Assembly (NCBI GenBank): GCA_036675955.1
Contig: JAKFDW010000361.1
Location: 1-6,638 of the forward strand
Length of the DNA: 6,638 nt
Direction of reading: 5' to 3'
Source: Pollutimonas sp036675955
GTDB lineage: Bacteria; Pseudomonadota; Gammaproteobacteria; Burkholderiales; Burkholderiaceae_B
The position numbers and the translations under genes were made by a program. The notes beneath the pieces are model-generated. The model had not been told where the DNA came from, ran no database searches, and worked only from the letters and a program-made list of their open reading frames with translations. Shown in pieces: positions 6,407 to 6,638 of the stretch; position 1 is the stretch's first letter; every line of letters begins with the position of its first letter.

Positions 6407-6607
6407 ATGAAGAAAAAGAAGGGCACGCCGGATCCCGACGAGGTGGCCTTGATCGAATGGTGCATCGAGGTAGAAGGACACCTTGTGGCTGCCGGCGCCA
6501 CCGAGCGGCAGGCGCAGGAACACATCGAAGAACAGGCGGAGTGGTTCACGGATATGTTCTATAACGGCTTGACGCCCGAAGAGGCCGCCCGGGAAGCGCT
6601 CAATTGA
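6407..6607 (+). CDS. Small acidic helical protein of unknown function
   Basis: ATG at 6407 has AAAGGA (6395-6400) six bases upstream, the same arrangement as the NYN gene, so this start is preferred over an in-frame ATG at 6377 that would add ten residues (MAWHQSKGTH). The 66-residue product begins with a basic KKKK patch (2-5) and is otherwise acidic, with about 15 Asp/Glu. No signal peptide or membrane segment is present. It looks like two or three helices: EVALIEWCIEVEGHLVAAG (12-30), ATERQAQEHIEEQAEWFTDMFY (31-52) and TPEEAAREAL (56-65). The G-x-T-x-x-x-A pattern before the second and third helices hints at an internal helix-turn repeat. I do not recognise a named family, although it has the feel of a conserved Burkholderiales hypothetical. 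The 107-bp gap upstream probably holds its own promoter and contains the palindrome TGCCATGGCA (6373-6382). Confidence 0.72.
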   Translation: MKKKKGTPDPDEVALIEWCIEVEGHLVAAGATERQAQEHIEEQAEWFTDMFYNGLTPEEAAREALN

Positions 6608-6638
6608 GCCCCAGGCAAAGTGGCACGCTGGTCTATTC

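Overview
The window looks like chromosomal DNA from a betaproteobacterium, most likely Burkholderiales and plausibly Alcaligenaceae (the Bordetella/Achromobacter/Pusillimonas neighbourhood). This rests on moderately high GC, the character of the proteins, and the pairing of a ribbon-helix-helix (CopG-like) gene with a PHB-depolymerase-type esterase gene. The assignment comes from recognising protein families, not from a search. I see no tRNA, rRNA, CRISPR array, insertion sequence or phage gene. Gene density is normal and the gaps are short.

Layout. (1) Positions 1-390, minus strand: the N-terminal 130 residues of a NYN/PIN-like (LabA-type) nuclease, cut by the window edge. (2) A 105-bp divergent intergenic region with two perfect inverted repeats and a third copy of one arm next to the following start codon. 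(3) Positions 496-2077, plus strand: a two-gene operon of a ribbon-helix-helix regulator with a C-terminal VLG repeat, and an esterase of the PHB depolymerase family with a GLSAG nucleophile elbow and no signal peptide. (4) A 53-bp convergent gap with repeated CGATCAG heptamers. (5) Positions 2131-3804, minus strand: an ABC-F ATPase of the YheS type that lacks the usual C-terminal extension. (6) Positions 3874-5325, minus strand: a MocR-type (GntR HTH plus aminotransferase-fold) regulator carrying an in-frame 15-bp tandem repeat. (7) Positions 5430-6299, plus strand: a ten-helix EamA/DMT exporter divergent from the regulator. (8) Positions 6407-6607, plus strand: a small acidic helical protein of unknown function.

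How the genes relate. Two regulator/target modules stand out. The RHH protein probably controls its own promoter and so the co-transcribed esterase, which would act on intracellular polyester or a related ester. The MocR protein and the EamA transporter form the familiar divergent pair in which the regulator senses an amino-acid- or PLP-like ligand and controls export. The ABC-F, NYN and small-protein genes look like ordinary neighbours. I found no convincing new multi-gene system. The points most worth checking are the RHH/VLG architecture with its operator-like palindromes, the tandem repeat inside the MocR effector domain, and the short ABC-F protein.
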